Shown piece after piece: positions 50,401 to 60,125 of a DNA stretch of 64,000 bases. A program made the translations under genes and the position numbers. The DNA is from Telluria antibiotica. Lineage in GTDB: Bacteria; Pseudomonadota; Gammaproteobacteria; Burkholderiales; Burkholderiaceae_D. A model generated the notes under the pieces. It saw nothing but the letters and a program-made list of their open reading frames with translations. It was not told the DNA's origin and did not search any database. Positions within the stretch are counted from its first letter, which is position 1. Every line of letters begins with the position of its first letter. The stretch lies in the NCBI RefSeq assembly GCF_011682055.1, contig NZ_JAAQOM010000014.1:62001-126000 (forward strand). Reading direction: 5' to 3'.

Positions 50401-50558
50401 ACAAGCTCATCGCGAAAGGCACGCTGGAAGAAAAGATCCAGCTGCTGCAGCAAAAGAAATCCGAGTTGGCGGCTTCGATCCTGGCCGAAGGCGAATCGCA
50501 GAAGATGGCCCTCACGCAGGAAGACCTGCAGGCGATCTTCGCCCCGCTGGATGACTGA
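47448..50558 (+). CDS. SNF2-family helicase/ATPase
   Basis: A large (1036-residue) Swi2/Snf2 ATPase that would translocate on DNA to remodel protein-DNA complexes. The RecA-like domain 1 has motif I [16 protein letters not shown] (near residue 595), motif II [11 protein letters not shown], and motif III [20 protein letters not shown]. Domain 2 has [40 protein letters not shown] and [15 protein letters not shown] (motif VI). The roughly 550-residue N-terminal part has no zinc SWIM motif that I can see. The start may be ATG 47448 (MHTVDF) or 47397 (MADNGY); the latter adds a low-GC stretch. A terminator follows at 50584. Confidence 0.94.
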   Translation: [1036 protein letters not shown]

Positions 50559-50583
50559 ACGCACGGGCACGGTGCACACACGA

Positions 50584-50610
50584 GGGCAAGCCGGGCGGCT
50601 TGCCCTTTTT
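50584..50610 (+). terminator. Intrinsic terminator after SNF2 helicase gene
   Basis: GGGCAAGCC (50584-50592) and GGCTTGCCC (50597-50605) form a perfect 9-bp stem with a 4-base loop, followed by five T (50606-50610). It is 26 bp after the stop of the helicase gene. Confidence 0.88.
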
Positions 50611-50726
50611 ATATGCATATACATATATGCCTTATGCGTGTTCGGCGCAACGGTGGCCCTGATCGTCTAGGCAAACCGTTGGTTCGGACACTATACTTAT
50701 CTTCTGCATAACTTCCGGAAAGTTTC

Positions 50727-51881
50727 ATGACCACCGTTCCCGCGCCCCGGGTGGACCAGGCGGACCTCGCCACGACCGAAGCGTTCCGTACGATCGCCGA
50801 ACTCGGTGGCGACCTGGCCTTCGTGTTCGATTGCGCCACGGGCCTGCCGGCCTATGTCAGCCCCGGCATCGACGACATGCTCGGCTATTCGATGGACGAC
50901 ATCCGCGCGCAGCTGGAACAGGGCGGCGATGGCCCGCTGGCGCCGCTGGTCGCCGGCCTGCCGGAGCGCTTGCGCCGCTTCGCCGCCGGCGACGGCTCGC
51001 GCCTGCGCGTGATGCGCGAGTTCGACCTGCTGCGGCCGGACGGCAGCGAGGTCGCCGTCGAAGTGATCTCCGCGCTGTCGCTGGACGATGCCGGGCAGCC
51101 GCGCGCGCTGCTGGGCCTCGTGCGCGACGTGTCCGCGCGGCGCGAACGCGAGCGCGAGCGCAAGCGTTTCGCCAGCATGCTGAACCACGAATTCCGCACG
51201 CCGCTGTCGACGATCGACGGCGCGATCCAGCGGCTGGAAGCCCTGGGCACGAAGGCCGACGAGGCGACCCGCCAGCGCTACCGCAACATCGCCATGGCAA
51301 CGGACCGCCTGATCGCGATGCTGGACGACTACCTGTCGCCCGACCGCATGGCCGCGCTGGGCAGTCGGCGCCGCGAGAACGTGGTGGAACCGCGCCTGTT
51401 GCTCGAAGAGCTGGTGGCGCAGACGCGCGTCGCCGGCCGTCCCGTGACCATGACCGCGGGCGAGTTGCCGGCCGCGCTGCGCGGCGAACCGTCAGGTCTG
51501 CGTCTCGCACTGAAGGTGTTGCTGGACAATGCCTTGCGCTACACGCCGGCCGGGACGGCGCTGCACGTGACGGGACGGCGGGTCGACGGGGGCGTCGAAA
51601 TGGCGCTGCGCGACGAAGGGCCGGGGGTGTCGCCGGAAGACGTCGCGCGCATCTTCGACAAGGGCTACCGCGGCACGAACGCGACCGGGGTGGCGGGCAG
51701 CGGACTCGGTTTGTACATGGCGCGCTCCGTCGTCGAAGTGCACGGCGGCAGCCTGACATATGCACCTCCTGCCGAGGGCGGCGCCGAATTCAGGCTCTGG
51801 CTGCCAGTGCCGGCGGGCGGGGCAAAAGGCCTTGCTTCCGGAATGAGCAACAGTGATAATCGGAATGGCAACCGGGGTTAG
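50727..51881 (+). CDS. Soluble PAS-domain sensor histidine kinase
   Basis: A 384-residue histidine kinase without transmembrane segments. A PAS/PAC region covers about residues 20-140 (DLAFVFDCATGLPAYVSPGI, LLGLVRDVSARRER). HisKA follows with SMLNHEFRTPLSTIDGAI (phosphoacceptor His154). The HATPase domain contains LKVLLDNALRYTPAGTALHV (N box), RDEGPGVSPEDVARIFDKG and GVAGSGLGLYMARSVVEVHG (G boxes). The sensor is cytoplasmic, so the signal is likely internal (redox, light or a ligand); no flavin Cys motif is seen. The response-regulator gene starts 71 bp downstream and is its probable partner. Confidence 0.92.
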   Translation: MTTVPAPRVDQADLATTEAFRTIAELGGDLAFVFDCATGLPAYVSPGIDDMLGYSMDDIRAQLEQGGDGPLAPLVAGLPERLRRFAAGDGSRLRVMREFDLLRPDGSEVAVEVISALSLDDAGQPRALLGLVRDVSARRERERERKRFASMLNHEFRTPLSTIDGAIQRLEALGTKADEATRQRYRNIAMATDRLIAMLDDYLSPDRMAALGSRRRENVVEPRLLLEELVAQTRVAGRPVTMTAGELPAALRGEPSGLRLALKVLLDNALRYTPAGTALHVTGRRVDGGVEMALRDEGPGVSPEDVARIFDKGYRGTNATGVAGSGLGLYMARSVVEVHGGSLTYAPPAEGGAEFRLWLPVPAGGAKGLASGMSNSDNRNGNRG

Positions 51882-51952
51882 CCACCCGACAACGGAAGGC
51901 AAGAAGATCTGCCCGAGGCCGGGAAATACGAAACAAGGAACATGGCAAACCC

Positions 51953-52633
51953 ATGACGCAAATACTGATTGTTGAAGACAATGGCGAATACGCAGGCGAC
52001 ATGGCCGATTTCCTCAAGGAACTCGGTCACGAGGTCACGATCGCGACCACCGCCAGCGACATGTGGGCCGCGCTGACACGCACGCCGGCGGCCGTGGTCG
52101 TCCTCGACCTGGGCCTGCCCGACGAGGATGGCTTCAACGTCATCCCGCGGATGCGCCAGCTGTACCCCGAGATCGGCCTGCTCGTGCTGACGGGCCGGGT
52201 GGCTTTCGACAACCGCATTCTCGGCTTGCGCCTGGGCGCCGATCACTATCTCACCAAGCCGATCAAGTTCCCGGAACTGGCCGCCCACATCGAGGCGCTG
52301 GACCGGCGCGTGCGTCCGGCCGAGCCGGCGCCCGTGCCCAGCAAGTGGACCTTGCGCGTGTCCGCCCGCCAGCTCGAACTGATGGGCAAGGTGATCGACC
52401 TGACGGAAAAAGAGTGCAATTTCCTGCACCTGTTGACCATCAACACCCGTCCCGTGCCGCGCCAGGTGATCGTGGCCGGCATGGGCGGCGACGATCCGGA
52501 TGCGAGCCGCCGCGTCGACATGCTCGTCTACCGCCTGCGCAAGAAAGCCCGTACGGGCCTCGGCCAGGATCTGCCGCTGCGCAGCGCCTATGGGGAAGGC
52601 TACAGCCTGTCGGCCGGTTTCAACCTGGCGTAA
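51953..52633 (+). CDS. OmpR-type response regulator
   Basis: A 226-residue two-component response regulator. The receiver domain is residues 1-118, with the acidic site VEDNGEY, phosphoacceptor Asp52 in VVVLDLGLPDEDGF, Thr80 in VLTGRVAF and Lys102 in YLTKPIKF. The C-terminal domain is a winged helix of the OmpR kind, ending LRSAYGEGYSLSAGFNLA, though LDLTEKE-type sequence (VIDLTEKECNFLHLL) is the only strongly typical part. It is paired with the soluble kinase upstream. Confidence 0.92.
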   Translation: MTQILIVEDNGEYAGDMADFLKELGHEVTIATTASDMWAALTRTPAAVVVLDLGLPDEDGFNVIPRMRQLYPEIGLLVLTGRVAFDNRILGLRLGADHYLTKPIKFPELAAHIEALDRRVRPAEPAPVPSKWTLRVSARQLELMGKVIDLTEKECNFLHLLTINTRPVPRQVIVAGMGGDDPDASRRVDMLVYRLRKKARTGLGQDLPLRSAYGEGYSLSAGFNLA

Positions 52634-52637
52634 ATAA

Positions 52638-52733
52638 TCGGGGACAGGGTCCCGTCGAAAAACGGGGCCTTAAAAATCAATCGGGGACAGGTTGCCTGCG
52701 CTGCGCTAGAATGCGGCCTGTCCGTCACCGATT
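52638..52733. repeat. REP-like repeats upstream of the RAYT gene
   Basis: TCGGGGACAGG occurs at 52638-52648 and again at 52681-52691. The first can fold as GGGAC-AGG-GTCCC (52641-52653). The second is the left arm of an imperfect inverted repeat whose right arm is CCTGTCC...CACCGATT (52717-52733). Such GGGGACAGG units beside a RAYT gene are the typical REP/REPIN setting and likely the transposase's substrate. Confidence 0.7.
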
Positions 52734-52751
52734 TTCTTGTTGTCATCCATC

Positions 52752-53450
52752 ATGGCCCGCCAGCCCCGCCTCGTCCTGCCCGACCAGCCGCACCACGTTC
52801 TTCAGCGCGGCAACGACAACCAACCGATCTTCCGCGACGACGACGATCATCGCCGCTTCCTGGAATTTCTGCGCGAGAGCGCGAAGTTCTACCGCGTCGC
52901 GATCCACGCCTACGTCCTGATGCCGAACCACGTCCACCTGCTGGCGACCCCGAGCGACGAGGACGGGCTGGCCGCGATGATGCAGAAGGTGGGGCGGCTG
53001 TACGTCCCCTGGTTCAACAACAAGTATGGCCGCTCGGGCACCTTGTTCCAGGGCCGCTTCCGCACGTCCGTGATCGATGCGAACGCTTACTTCGTGGCCT
53101 GCGTCCGCTACATCGAGCTGAACCCGCAGCGCAGCCAGCTCGCGTTCGACCCGCTGGCGTATCCGTGGTCGAGCTATGCACACCACGCCGGCGTGCGCCC
53201 CGACCCGTTGATCACCGACCACGCCAAATACTGGGAACTCGGCAACACGCCGTTCCAGCGTGAGGCCGCGTACATCGAACTGGCGCAGCAGGGCGTGTCC
53301 GGGCAGGAGCTGGACGCGATCAACGCGGCCGTGCTGAAGGGGGCGCCGCTCGGGTCGCGCGCGTTCATGCTGGAACTGGAGCGCAAGACGAAGCGGCAGA
53401 TCCTGCCGGCCAAGCGGGGGCGGCCGTTCAAGGTGAAGCCTGCCGAGTAG
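52752..53450 (+). CDS. REP-associated tyrosine transposase (RAYT)
   Basis: A 232-residue Y1-type HUH endonuclease related to IS200/IS605 transposases. The HUH motif is LMPNHVHLLATP (His60 and His62), and the likely catalytic Tyr is in GRLYVPWFNNKYGRSGTLFQ (Tyr84 is the best candidate). YIELNPQRSQL and YPWSSYAHHAG are RAYT hallmarks. The protein has a basic C-terminus (LERKTKRQILPAKRGRP). ATG 52752 (MARQPR) is preferred; ATG 52737 is also in frame. It is flanked by GGGGACA-type repeats on both sides. RAYTs are normally single-copy domesticated enzymes, not mobile elements. Confidence 0.93.
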   Translation: MARQPRLVLPDQPHHVLQRGNDNQPIFRDDDDHRRFLEFLRESAKFYRVAIHAYVLMPNHVHLLATPSDEDGLAAMMQKVGRLYVPWFNNKYGRSGTLFQGRFRTSVIDANAYFVACVRYIELNPQRSQLAFDPLAYPWSSYAHHAGVRPDPLITDHAKYWELGNTPFQREAAYIELAQQGVSGQELDAINAAVLKGAPLGSRAFMLELERKTKRQILPAKRGRPFKVKPAE

Positions 53451-53480
53451 TTTTGTGCGCAGCACCATTGCAACAACCGG

Positions 53481-53510
53481 AAAATGGAGGCGATCGCCTC
53501 CATTTTTTTT
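53481..53510 (+). terminator. Intrinsic terminator after RAYT, 26-bp perfect palindrome
   Basis: AAAATGGAGGCGA directly followed by TCGCCTCCATTTT (53481-53506) is a perfect palindrome, continued by T to 53510. The stem GGAGGCGA/TCGCCTCC plus the T run fits an intrinsic terminator for the RAYT gene, 30 bp after its stop. On the other strand it also has a T-run (four T), so it may be bidirectional. Confidence 0.82.
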
Positions 53511-53652
53511 GCCCTCGTCATGCCGACCGGCGCCGGAGCCCATCTATGCATATCGGGTTGGAACGACTCGGCTTCGGCCTCTTGCGCCCCATGACCAGGA
53601 ACAGATAACACATTGATTTTATTGGAATTCATCGGCGCGATCGGTAGCGGCA

Positions 53653-53714
53653 TTACTATGTCCCCATTTAATATGTGTCTCAAAAAGGTGCAATTTAATA
53701 TGACTCCGACCCTA
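53653..53714. repeat. RAYT-type repeat traces upstream of gltB
   Basis: On the minus strand the block contains AGGGTCGGAGTCATATTAAA followed by TTGCACC, and then ACACATATTAAATGGGGACA. CATATTAAAT occurs twice and GGGGACA matches the unit upstream of the RAYT, in the opposite orientation. This suggests RAYT-linked repeats flank the gene on both sides. Boundaries are estimates. Confidence 0.5.
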
Positions 53715-53724
53715 ATTGTTGTTG

Positions 53725-53753
53725 TTGATGTTTACTGAAGCCTGCTTTATTCT
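53725..53753 (+). promoter_or_regulatory. Candidate sigma-70 promoter for gltB
   Basis: TTGATG (53725-53730), 17 bases, then TATTCT (53748-53753), each matching four of six consensus positions. The predicted start near 53760 would give a leader of about 30 bases before ATG 53790. It is the best match in a low-GC region; no activator site was identified. Confidence 0.4.
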
Positions 53754-53789
53754 CGGCCTTCAATATCTTCAAAATGCTGCGGAGCCCCC

Positions 53790-56700
53790 ATGATTGCCCA
53801 AGGTTTGTACGATCCCGCCAATGAACACGACGCCTGCGGCGTCGGTTTCGTCGCCCACATCAAGGGCAACAAGAGCCACTCCATCATCGAACAGGGTCTG
53901 TTGATCCTGAAGAACCTGGACCACCGGGGCGCCGTCGGTGCCGATGCCCTGATGGGCGACGGCGCGGGCATCCTGCTCCAGATCCCAGACCAGTTCTATC
54001 GCGACGAGATGGCCAAGCAGGGCATCGAACTGCCGCCGCCGGGCGAATATGGCGTCGGCATGATCTTCCTGCCGAAGGAGCACGCATCGCGCATCGCCTG
54101 CGAACAGGAAATCGAGCGCGCCGTCCGCGCCGAAGGCCAGGTCGTGCTGGGCTGGCGCAACGTGCCGGTCGACGAATCGATGCCGATGTCGCCGACCGTC
54201 CGCGCCAAGGAACCGGTCATCCGCCAGATCTTCATCGGCCGCGGCCCGGACGTCATGGTCACCGACGCGCTCGAGCGCAAGCTGTACGTCATCCGCAAAT
54301 CGTCGGGCCACGCCATCCAGGCCCTGAAACTCATCCACGGCAAGGAATTCTTCGTGCCGTCGATGTCCGCCCGTACCGTCGTCTACAAGGGCCTGCTGCT
54401 GGCGGACCAGGTCGGCGTGTACTACAAGGACCTGCAGGACCCGCGCTGCGTGTCGGCCCTGGCGATGGTGCACCAGCGCTTCTCGACGAACACGTTCCCG
54501 GAGTGGCCGCTGGCCCACCCGTACCGCCTGCTGGCGCACAACGGCGAGATCAACACCGTCAAGGGCAACTTCAACTGGACCCGCGCGCGCGAAGGCGTCA
54601 TGAAGTCGGCCGTGCTGGGCGACGACCTGCAGAAACTGTTCCCGCTGATCTATGAAGGCCAGTCGGACACCGCCTGCTTCGACAACGCGCTGGAACTGCT
54701 GGTCATGGCCGGCTACCCGATCGCCCAGGCGATGATGATGATGATCCCGGAAGCCTGGGAAAACCACGCGACGATGGACGAGAACCGCCGCGCGTTCTAC
54801 GAATACCACGCCGCGATGATGGAACCGTGGGACGGCCCCGCCGCCATGGCCTTCACGGACGGCCGCCACATCGGCGGTACGCTGGACCGCAACGGCCTGC
54901 GTCCGGCCCGCTACATCGTCACGGACGACGACCTGGTCGTCATGGCGTCGGAATCGGGCACCTTGCCGATCCCCGAATCGCGCATTGTCAAGAAATGGCG
55001 TCTGCAGCCGGGCAAGATGTTCCTCATCGACCTGGAAGCCGGCCGCATCATCGACGACAAGGAACTGAAAGACACCTACTCGAACGCCAAGCCGTACAAG
55101 GCGTGGATCAAGTCGGTGCGCATCAAGCTCAACGAAATCAAGCTGTCGGAAAGCCAGCTGTCGCAGAACCGTGCAAAAGACGCGCAGGGCGAGAAGGCTG
55201 CCATTTCCCTGCTGGACCGCCAGCAGGCGTTCGGCTACACCCAGGAAGACCTGAAATTCCTGATGGCCCCGATGGCCGTGCTGGGCGAAGAAGCCACCGG
55301 CTCGATGGGTAACGACTCGCCGCTGGCCGTGATGTCGAACAAGCTGAAGCCGCTGTACTCGTACTTCAAGCAGCTGTTCGCCCAGGTCACGAACCCGCCG
55401 ATCGACCCGATCCGCGAGGCGATGGTGATGTCGCTCGTGTCGTTCATCGGTCCGAAGCCGAACCTGCTGGACACGAACAACGTCAACCCGCCGATGCGCC
55501 TCGAAGTGTCGCAGCCGGTGATCGGTTTCGACGACATGGCACGCCTGCGCAACATCAGCCTGCACACGGGCGGCAAGTTCAAGTCGTATGAACTGAACAT
55601 CTGCTATCCGGTCTCGTGGGGCAAGGAAGGCATCGAAGCGTCGCTGGCCTCGCTGTGCGCGGAAGCCGTCGATGCGGTCAAGTCGGGCCACAACATCCTG
55701 ATCGTCTCGGACCGTAACCTCAACGCCGACCAGGTCGCGATCCCCGCGCTGCTGGCGACGTCCGCGATCCACCAGCACCTCGTCCAGCGCGGCCTGCGCG
55801 CGTCGACGGGCCTCGTCGTGGAAACGGGTTCGTGCCGCGAGACGCACCACTTCGCGCTGCTGGCCGGCTACGGCGCGGAAGCCGTGCACCCGTACCTGGC
55901 GCTGGAAACGCTGGTCGATCTGGCGCACACGCTGCCGCACGAGATGGCTGCCGACAAGGCGATGTACAACTACACGAAGGCGGTCGGCAAGGGCCTCATG
56001 AAGGTGATGTCGAAGATGGGCATCTCCACGTACATGTCGTACTGCGGCGCCCAGATCTTCGAAGCCATCGGCTTGAACAAGTCGCTGGTCGACAAGTACT
56101 TCCGCGGCACGTCGTCGACCGTGGAAGGCATCGGCCTGTTCGAAGTGGCCGAGGAAGCGCTGCGCCTGCATTCGCTGGCCTTCGGCAAGGACCCGATCCT
56201 CGCGAACGCGCTGGACGTCGGCGGCGAATACGCGTATCGCGTGCGCGGCGAAGACCACCTGTGGACGCCGGACGCCATCGCCAAGCTGCAGCACTCGACC
56301 CGTGCCAACAACTTCAGCACGTATAAAGAGTACGCACAGATCATCAACGACCAGAGCCGCCGTCACCTCACGCTGCGCGGCCTGTTCGAATTCAAGATCG
56401 ATCCGACCAAGGCCATCCCGCTGGACGAAGTGGAACCGGCAAAAGAGATCGTCAAGCGCTTCGCCACCGGCGCGATGTCGCTGGGCTCGATCTCGACCGA
56501 AGCCCACGCCACGCTGGCCATCGCGATGAACCGCATCGGCGGCAAGTCGAACACGGGCGAAGGCGGTGAAGACCCGGCCCGCTACATGGGCGAGTTCAAG
56601 GGCATCAAGATCGCCAAGGGCGAAACCCTGGCCTCGATCCTCGGCAAGGACCGCGTCGTCGCGGACATCCCGCTGGTCGAAGGCGATTCGCTGCGCTCGA

Positions 56701-58505
56701 AGATCAAGCAGGTGGCATCGGGCCGTTTCGGTGTGACCGCCGAATACCTGGCGTCGGCCGACCAGATCCAGATCAAGATGGCGCAAGGCGCGAAGCCGGG
56801 CGAAGGCGGCCAGCTGCCGGGCCATAAAGTGTCCGAGTACATCGCGTCGCTGCGCTTCTCGGTGCCGGGCGTGGGCCTCATCTCGCCGCCGCCGCACCAC
56901 GACATCTACTCGATCGAAGACCTGGCGCAGCTGATCCACGATCTGAAGAACGCCAACCCGCGTGCGTCGATCTCCGTGAAGCTCGTGTCGGAAGTCGGTA
57001 TCGGTACGGTGGCTGCCGGCGTGTCGAAGGCGAAGGCCGACCACGTCGTCGTCGCCGGCCATGACGGCGGCACGGGTGCGTCGCCGCTGTCGTCCGTGAA
57101 GCATGCGGGCACGCCGTGGGAACTGGGCCTGGCCGAAACGCAGCAGACCCTCGTGCTGAACGGCCTGCGCAGCCGCATCCGCGTCCAGGCCGACGGCCAG
57201 ATGCGTACCGGCCGCGACGTCGTGATCGCCGCCCTGCTGGGCGCCGACGAAATCGGCTTCGCGACGGCACCGCTCGTCGTCGAAGGCTGCATCATGATGC
57301 GTAAGTGCCACCTGAACACCTGCCCGGTGGGCGTCGCGACGCAGGATCCGGAACTGCGCGCCAAGTTCTCGGGCAAGCCGGAACACGTCGTGAACTACTT
57401 CTTCTTCGTCGCCGAAGAAGCGCGCCAGATCATGGCCCAGCTGGGCATCCGCTCGTTCGACGAACTGATCGGCCGTTCCGACCTGCTGGACAAGTCGAAG
57501 GCCGTCGGCCACTGGAAGGCGCAAGGCCTGGACTTCTCGAACATCTTCTATCAGCCGAAGGTCGACGACAAGCGCCAGCTGCTGCACTCGGACGAACAGG
57601 ATCACGGCCTGGACAAGGCGCTGGACCACAAGCTGATCGCGCAGGCCAAGGCCGCGCTGGAGAAGGGCGAGCGCGTCTCGTTCATCTCGCCGGTGAAGAA
57701 CGTCAACCGCACCGTCGGCACGATGCTGTCGGGCGAAGTCGCCAAGCGCTACGGCCATGCCGGCCTGCCGGACGACACCATCCACATCCAGCTGCAGGGC
57801 ACGGCGGGCCAGTCGGCCGGCGCGTTCCTGGCGGCCGGCATCACGCTCGACCTGGTGGGCGAGGGCAACGACTACGTGGGTAAAGGCCTGTCGGGCGGCC
57901 GCATCATCGTGCGTCCGAACACGGAGTTCCGCGGCTGGGCCGTCGACAACATCATCGTGGGCAACACGGTGCTGTACGGCGCGATCTCGGGCGAAGCGTT
58001 CCTGAACGGCGTGGCCGGCGAGCGTTTCGCAGTGCGTAACTCGGGTGCGACCGCGATCGTCGAAGGCGTGGGCGACCACGGCTGCGAATACATGACGGGC
58101 GGTACGGTCGTCGTGCTGGGTGAGACCGGCCGCAACTTCGCGGCGGGCATGTCGGGCGGCGTCGCGTACGTCTATGATCCGAAGGGCGACTTCGAGCAGA
58201 AGTGCAACACCGCGATGGTGGCACTGGAGCGCGTGCAGTCGACCAAGGAGCAGAGCGACAAGTCGAGCTGGCACAGCCAGACCCGCAACGGCGAGCGCGA
58301 GTCGGACGAAGCGATCCTGAAGCGCCTGATCGAGCGTCACTTCAAGCACACCGGCTCGACGCGCGCCCGCAACCTGCTGGACGACTGGGCCAACAGCCGC
58401 AGCAAGTTCGTCAAGGTCTTCCCGACCGAGTACAAGCGCGCGCTGGAAGAGATGCACAACAGCAGCATGGAAGAAGCCAACGACAAGATCGAACTGGCTG
58501 CCTGA
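53790..58505 (+). CDS. gltB: Glutamate synthase large subunit
   Basis: A 1571-residue NADPH-GOGAT alpha subunit. It takes ammonia from glutamine through a 1000-A-class tunnel to 2-oxoglutarate, yielding two glutamates. The N-terminal nucleophile amidotransferase domain starts at Cys16 (EHDACGVGFVAHIKGNKSHS) after a short propeptide. The FMN/synthase domain carries the 3Fe-4S cysteines in CIMMRKCHLNTCPVGVATQD. The C-terminal beta-helix domain has GGTVVVLGETGRNFAAGMSGG. The length is normal. It is followed after 65 bp by gltD, so the holoenzyme subunits are cotranscribed. Confidence 0.97.
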   Translation: MIAQGLYDPANEHDACGVGFVAHIKGNKSHSIIEQGLLILKNLDHRGAVGADALMGDGAGILLQIPDQFYRDEMAKQGIELPPPGEYGVGMIFLPKEHASRIACEQEIERAVRAEGQVVLGWRNVPVDESMPMSPTVRAKEPVIRQIFIGRGPDVMVTDALERKLYVIRKSSGHAIQALKLIHGKEFFVPSMSARTVVYKGLLLADQVGVYYKDLQDPRCVSALAMVHQRFSTNTFPEWPLAHPYRLLAHNGEINTVKGNFNWTRAREGVMKSAVLGDDLQKLFPLIYEGQSDTACFDNALELLVMAGYPIAQAMMMMIPEAWENHATMDENRRAFYEYHAAMMEPWDGPAAMAFTDGRHIGGTLDRNGLRPARYIVTDDDLVVMASESGTLPIPESRIVKKWRLQPGKMFLIDLEAGRIIDDKELKDTYSNAKPYKAWIKSVRIKLNEIKLSESQLSQNRAKDAQGEKAAISLLDRQQAFGYTQEDLKFLMAPMAVLGEEATGSMGNDSPLAVMSNKLKPLYSYFKQLFAQVTNPPIDPIREAMVMSLVSFIGPKPNLLDTNNVNPPMRLEVSQPVIGFDDMARLRNISLHTGGKFKSYELNICYPVSWGKEGIEASLASLCAEAVDAVKSGHNILIVSDRNLNADQVAIPALLATSAIHQHLVQRGLRASTGLVVETGSCRETHHFALLAGYGAEAVHPYLALETLVDLAHTLPHEMAADKAMYNYTKAVGKGLMKVMSKMGISTYMSYCGAQIFEAIGLNKSLVDKYFRGTSSTVEGIGLFEVAEEALRLHSLAFGKDPILANALDVGGEYAYRVRGEDHLWTPDAIAKLQHSTRANNFSTYKEYAQIINDQSRRHLTLRGLFEFKIDPTKAIPLDEVEPAKEIVKRFATGAMSLGSISTEAHATLAIAMNRIGGKSNTGEGGEDPARYMGEFKGIKIAKGETLASILGKDRVVADIPLVEGDSLRSKIKQVASGRFGVTAEYLASADQIQIKMAQGAKPGEGGQLPGHKVSEYIASLRFSVPGVGLISPPPHHDIYSIEDLAQLIHDLKNANPRASISVKLVSEVGIGTVAAGVSKAKADHVVVAGHDGGTGASPLSSVKHAGTPWELGLAETQQTLVLNGLRSRIRVQADGQMRTGRDVVIAALLGADEIGFATAPLVVEGCIMMRKCHLNTCPVGVATQDPELRAKFSGKPEHVVNYFFFVAEEARQIMAQLGIRSFDELIGRSDLLDKSKAVGHWKAQGLDFSNIFYQPKVDDKRQLLHSDEQDHGLDKALDHKLIAQAKAALEKGERVSFISPVKNVNRTVGTMLSGEVAKRYGHAGLPDDTIHIQLQGTAGQSAGAFLAAGITLDLVGEGNDYVGKGLSGGRIIVRPNTEFRGWAVDNIIVGNTVLYGAISGEAFLNGVAGERFAVRNSGATAIVEGVGDHGCEYMTGGTVVVLGETGRNFAAGMSGGVAYVYDPKGDFEQKCNTAMVALERVQSTKEQSDKSSWHSQTRNGERESDEAILKRLIERHFKHTGSTRARNLLDDWANSRSKFVKVFPTEYKRALEEMHNSSMEEANDKIELAA

Positions 58506-58570
58506 TGCTCCCGGCGGGCGCCGCGCCCGCCGCATCTCTCTAGACCGAACAGAACACGATAGGAATACAA

Positions 58571-60034
<1,464 letters not shown>

Positions 60035-60063
60035 TCGCCAGGTTTCAGGTAACGAACGAAAAG

Positions 60064-60092
60064 GCCCGGGTACAATGCCCGGGCTTTTTTTT
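60064..60092 (+). terminator. Intrinsic terminator after gltD
   Basis: GCCCGGG (60064-60070) pairs with CCCGGGC (60078-60084) around a 7-base loop, followed by eight T (60085-60092), 30 bp after the gltD stop. A strong intrinsic terminator for gltBD. Confidence 0.9.
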
Positions 60093-60125
60093 GCGAGTTG
60101 GAGCGGTCAGATTTCCAGGTGGCTG

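Larger units (their letters stand above)
53451..53789. other. Intergenic region between RAYT and gltB
   Basis: The 339 bp contain a terminator (53481-53510), unassigned sequence, a low-GC block with further RAYT-type repeat traces (53653-53714) and the probable gltB promoter (53725-53753). No protein-coding frame is supported. Confidence 0.6.

Noticed and set aside
47355..50624. A 1089-residue frame antisense to the SNF2 gene
   Set aside because: No recognisable motifs and Arg/Leu/Gln-rich; the helicase frame has all SNF2 motifs.
47448..53450. SNF2 helicase plus neighbours as an anti-phage defence island
   Set aside because: No methylase, nuclease, PLD or DUF1998 partner is present; flanking tex, kinase and gltB genes are housekeeping-like, so DISARM-type or similar defence is not supported.
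52737..53450. The RAYT as an active IS200-type insertion sequence
   Set aside because: The protein has RAYT hallmarks and is not bounded by IS200/IS605 ends with a TnpB gene; it is better read as a single-copy REP-associated enzyme.
53769..58535. A 1588-residue open frame antisense to gltB
   Set aside because: It is a codon-bias shadow of gltB: high GC at third positions removes stops on the opposite strand, and the product has no domain pattern and is rich in Arg, His and Val.
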